Assembly (NCBI GenBank): GCA_021160185.1
Contig: JAGHDA010000314.1
Coordinates: forward strand, 1-8,859
DNA from: Verrucomicrobiota bacterium
Lineage (GTDB): Bacteria > Verrucomicrobiota > Verrucomicrobiia > Limisphaerales > CAZBKV01
Direction: 5' to 3'
Length of the DNA: 8,859 nt
The position numbers were made by a program, and so were the translations under genes. This document shows positions 7,027 through 8,859 of the stretch, piece by piece. Below the pieces are notes generated by a model. It had not been told where the DNA came from and did no database searches. It worked only from the letters and a program-made list of their open reading frames with translations. Position 1 is the first letter of the stretch. Every line of letters begins with the position of its first letter.

Positions 7027-7141
7027 GGATTCGTCAAGAGCCGATTGTGGGCGGTTTCCCCTCCAGGGCAAGCCCGGAACGCCGCCGCGCCGCTCCGATT
7101 TTTCCCTTGGAGCCGAGGGTCGAGGGCGCAAGGATGGCCGC
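7027..7141. promoter_or_regulatory. Divergent intergenic region between the lyase operon and the GDPD-like gene
   Basis: These 115 bases separate head-to-head genes and must carry at least the start of transcription for both directions if the lyase operon and the phosphodiesterase gene are expressed independently. I found no convincing -35/-10 pair on either strand, nor a clear operator palindrome. A short T run (about 7099-7103) is the only AT-rich stretch. The call rests on gene arrangement alone. Confidence 0.4.
7130..7134 (+). promoter_or_regulatory. Ribosome binding site of the GDPD-like gene
   Basis: AAGGA followed by seven bases and ATG at 7142-7144. It decides the start at 7142 over the in-frame upstream ATG at 7016, which would add 42 residues ahead of the signal peptide and overlap the lyase start. 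A second ATG at 7134 is out of frame. Confidence 0.65.
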
Positions 7142-7987
7142 ATGAGCGCGTTGCATCGATGGTTGAGCCGGCTTGCGGCCTGCGCGGCCGCCGGCGCGCT
7201 TGGAGCCGCGGAGCGGGCCCCGTCCGTTCGCCCCGTCGAACCGATCCCCCTGCCGCGCGCGCACGCGCACAACGATTACGAACACGCCCGGCCGCTGCTC
7301 GACGCGCTGGACTGTGGGTTCTGCTCCGTCGAGGCGGACGTGCACCTAGTGGACGGCAAGCTGCTGGTGGCCCACGATCGCTCCAATGTCCGGCCGGATC
7401 GCACCCTCGAGGCGCTGTATCTGAAGCCGCTGGCCGAGCGGGTCCGCGCCAACGGGGGGCGTGTGCATCGCGGCGGCCCTCAGTTCACCCTCCTGATCGA
7501 CTTCAAATCGGCCGCCGAGCCGACGTACGCGGCCCTGCGTCCGCTTCTGGCAAAGCACAAGGAAATGCTCGCCCGGTTTACGCCGAACGGGACCCGCGAA
7601 GGCGCCGTGATCGTGATCCTCTCCGGCAACAGGCCCGAGAACGCATTGGCCGCCGAGCCGATCCGATGGGCGGCGATCGACGGGCGGCTGCCCGACCTGG
7701 AGCGGAACCCGCCGGCCTCCTTGGTTCCGCTCATCAGCCATTCGTGGCGCAACGTCTTCCGCTGGCGCGGCCAAGGCCCGATTCCCCCCGCTGAAACGGC
7801 GCGGCTCAAAAGCCTCGTCCGCCGAACGCATCAGCAAGGGCGGCGCATCCGCTTCTGGGCCGCGCCGGACAATCCGGCCGGATGGGAGGTCCTGTACGAA
7901 GCGGGCGCGGACCTGATCAACACCGACGACCTGAAGGGCCTGCGGCGGTTTCTGCTCCAAAAACGGCAAAAGCAGAGCGCGAAGTGA
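7142..7987 (+). CDS. Secreted phosphodiesterase of the GDPD / PI-PLC superfamily
   Basis: Predicted 281-residue exported TIM-barrel phosphodiesterase related to glycerophosphodiester phosphodiesterases and PI-specific phospholipase C. Residues 1-23 are a signal peptide (hydrophobic LAACAAAGALGA). The barrel starts at HAHNDYEH (41-48), which replaces the HRG motif of classical GDPDs and is characteristic of an uncharacterised GDPD/PI-PLC branch. VEADVHLVDGKLLVAHD (63-79) supplies metal ligands E64, D66 and H68 and the second active-site histidine H78. LLIDFKS (117-123) gives D120 and K122. RFWAAPDN (237-244) and GADLINTDD (255-263) are the late barrel strands that close the family pattern. Length agrees with a single-domain member. 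It is divergent from the lyase operon and precedes the GH127 gene by 140 bases, so co-transcription with the latter is possible. The substrate could be glycerophosphodiesters, phospholipid headgroups or phosphodiesters on a glycan; none is shown by the sequence. Confidence 0.87.
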   Translation: MSALHRWLSRLAACAAAGALGAAERAPSVRPVEPIPLPRAHAHNDYEHARPLLDALDCGFCSVEADVHLVDGKLLVAHDRSNVRPDRTLEALYLKPLAERVRANGGRVHRGGPQFTLLIDFKSAAEPTYAALRPLLAKHKEMLARFTPNGTREGAVIVILSGNRPENALAAEPIRWAAIDGRLPDLERNPPASLVPLISHSWRNVFRWRGQGPIPPAETARLKSLVRRTHQQGRRIRFWAAPDNPAGWEVLYEAGADLINTDDLKGLRRFLLQKRQKQSAK

Positions 7988-8127
7988 GGCTGCCTATTTT
8001 TTCCTGTTTTTTTCTGTTGCCGGGGCGAGGAAATTCAGTTAGTAAACAAGCTTCAGAAACCAGTCCGGGCCGCGCCTGTCTCAAGGGCCGAGCCCGGCGG
8101 AACGTAAAAAGCAAACGCACGCACATC
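7988..8127 (+). other. Intergenic leader with two T runs and a GC-rich inverted repeat
   Basis: T6 (7997-8002) and T7 (8007-8013) directly after the phosphodiesterase stop are striking in this GC-rich sequence. The only stem near them, TCTGCT (7951-7956) with AGCAGA (7971-7976), lies in the end of the gene 20 bases before the first T run, so an intrinsic terminator is only weakly supported. The T runs could instead be an AT-rich upstream element for a poor promoter (TTGCCG at 8017-8022, 17 bases, TAGTAA at 8040-8045). CCGGGC (8065-8070) pairs with GCCCGG (8092-8097) across a 21-base loop in the leader of the GH127 gene. No clear Shine-Dalgarno precedes the GH127 ATG. Confidence 0.35.
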
Positions 8128-8859
8128 ATGAGCGCCAAGAAACTCGCCTTCTTCGCAGTCGGCCTGGCGGCCGCCGGCCAGCTCGCGCGGGCCGACTTCG
8201 TCGAACACAGCCGCCAACCGGCAAAAGCGCCGCCCAGCGCGCCGCCCAAGGCGCGGCCGTTCCGGTTCGATCAGGTCCGACTCCTGCCCGGGGTTTTCCT
8301 CGACAGCCAAGAGGCGGCGCTCCGCTATCTGAAAAGCCTCGAGCCGGATCGGCTGTTGGCGGGGTTTCGGAAAGAGGCGGGGCTTGCGCCCAAGGCCGAG
8401 CCTTACGGGGGATGGGAGCGGACACAGCTTGCAGGCCATTCGCTGGGCCATTATCTGAGCGCGATCTCCTTGGCCTACGCGGCGACCGAGGACGCCGCGT
8501 TCCGGCGGCGCGCCGAGTATATCGTGAAGGAGCTGGCCGCATGCCAGAAGGCGTTTGGCGACGGGTATGTGGCCGCGATTCCCAAGGGCCGCAGCCTGTT
8601 GGGCAAGCTGGCCGAGGGAAAGATCGACTCCGCCCCGTTCCGGCTCAACGGGCTCTGGTCGCCCCTCTACGTCCTGCACAAGGAGATGGCCGGGCTGCGG
8701 GACGCCTGGCGGCTGTGCGGCGTCGCTTCGGCGCTCGATGTGGAAAAGGGCCTGGCCGACTGGATCGATCGAACGCTGGCCCCGCTGAGCCCCGAACAGA
8801 TGGAGCGGGTCCTGGCGTGCGAATACGGCGGCATGAACGAGGTCTTGGCGGACTTGTAC
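8128..8859 (+). CDS. GH127-type beta-L-arabinofuranosidase, 5' part (runs off the window)
   Basis: The 244 visible residues are the N-terminal part of a glycoside hydrolase family 127 (formerly DUF1680) enzyme, expected to release beta-L-arabinofuranose from arabinose-containing glycans. A Sec signal peptide occupies 1-22 (MSAKKLAFFAVGLAAAGQLARA-DF). Then come family hallmarks in the usual order: VRLLPGVF (50-57), YLKSLEPDRLLAGFR (67-81), YGGWE (93-97), GHSLGHYLSA (103-112), LNGLWSPLYVLHK (173-185), AGLRDAW (188-194) and EYGGMNEVLADLY (232-244). The frame is open to the last base. The catalytic glutamate and cysteine nucleophile of characterised members lie further downstream and cannot be checked here. 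It lies in the same direction as the GDPD-like gene, 140 bases after it. The start at 8128 gives a clean signal peptide. Family assignment is strong; substrate specificity in the wider GH127/GH146 group is not settled. Confidence 0.93.
   Translation, partial: MSAKKLAFFAVGLAAAGQLARADFVEHSRQPAKAPPSAPPKARPFRFDQVRLLPGVFLDSQEAALRYLKSLEPDRLLAGFRKEAGLAPKAEPYGGWERTQLAGHSLGHYLSAISLAYAATEDAAFRRRAEYIVKELAACQKAFGDGYVAAIPKGRSLLGKLAEGKIDSAPFRLNGLWSPLYVLHKEMAGLRDAWRLCGVASALDVEKGLADWIDRTLAPLSPEQMERVLACEYGGMNEVLADLY

Noticed and set aside
4846..7794. 982-codon open frame on the plus strand opposite the lyase gene
   Set aside because: It is antisense to a clear polysaccharide lyase, crosses the divergent promoter region and the start of the GDPD-like gene in another frame, and its product is arginine/alanine/glycine-rich without domains. 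It is a by-product of GC-rich codon use.
8053..8679. Minus-strand frame of 208 codons opposite the GH127 gene
   Set aside because: The plus strand gives unmistakable GH127 motifs across the same bases; the antisense product has no recognisable feature.

Overview
The window looks like chromosomal DNA of a GC-rich bacterium of the PVC group, most probably Verrucomicrobiota. The main reasons are the first gene's domain mix (LamG, Ig-like, SbsA-type Ig, PA14-like carbohydrate-binding module) and its C-terminal 'LQSA..v.GPY..v.gA.SPYtVp...FyR' tail, a style I associate with verrucomicrobial secreted proteins. The surrounding polysaccharide-degradation genes, nearly all with export signals, fit too. 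This assignment comes from protein style only; no rRNA or marker gene is present.

Layout. Positions 68-3556 (minus) encode a secreted multidomain adhesion/binding-type protein of 1162 residues. It contains two tandem copies of a ~175-residue beta-rich module that share a conserved cysteine pair. A 333-base non-coding stretch upstream of it (3557-3889) holds a good candidate sigma70-type promoter and a perfect 9-bp hairpin. Positions 3890-7026 (minus) hold a two-gene operon: a heparinase II/III-like polysaccharide lyase (4864-7026) with an N-terminal four-cysteine zinc-ribbon-like insert, overlapping by 4 bases (ATGA) a Tat-exported calcineurin-like metallophosphoesterase (3890-4867). Divergently transcribed from this operon are a secreted GDPD/PI-PLC-superfamily phosphodiesterase (7142-7987) and, 140 bases further on, a GH127-type beta-L-arabinofuranosidase (8128 to beyond the window end).

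Taken together the window reads as a fragment of a carbohydrate-utilisation locus. The lyase would cleave a uronic-acid-containing glycan, GH127 would remove beta-L-arabinofuranose, and the two exported phosphoesterases could act on phosphate or phosphodiester substituents or scavenge phosphate. The large binding protein could hold substrate or a surface. That joint role is inference from gene proximity. No RNA genes, CRISPR arrays, insertion sequences or phage genes were seen. The other long open frames in the window are antisense shadows of these genes.
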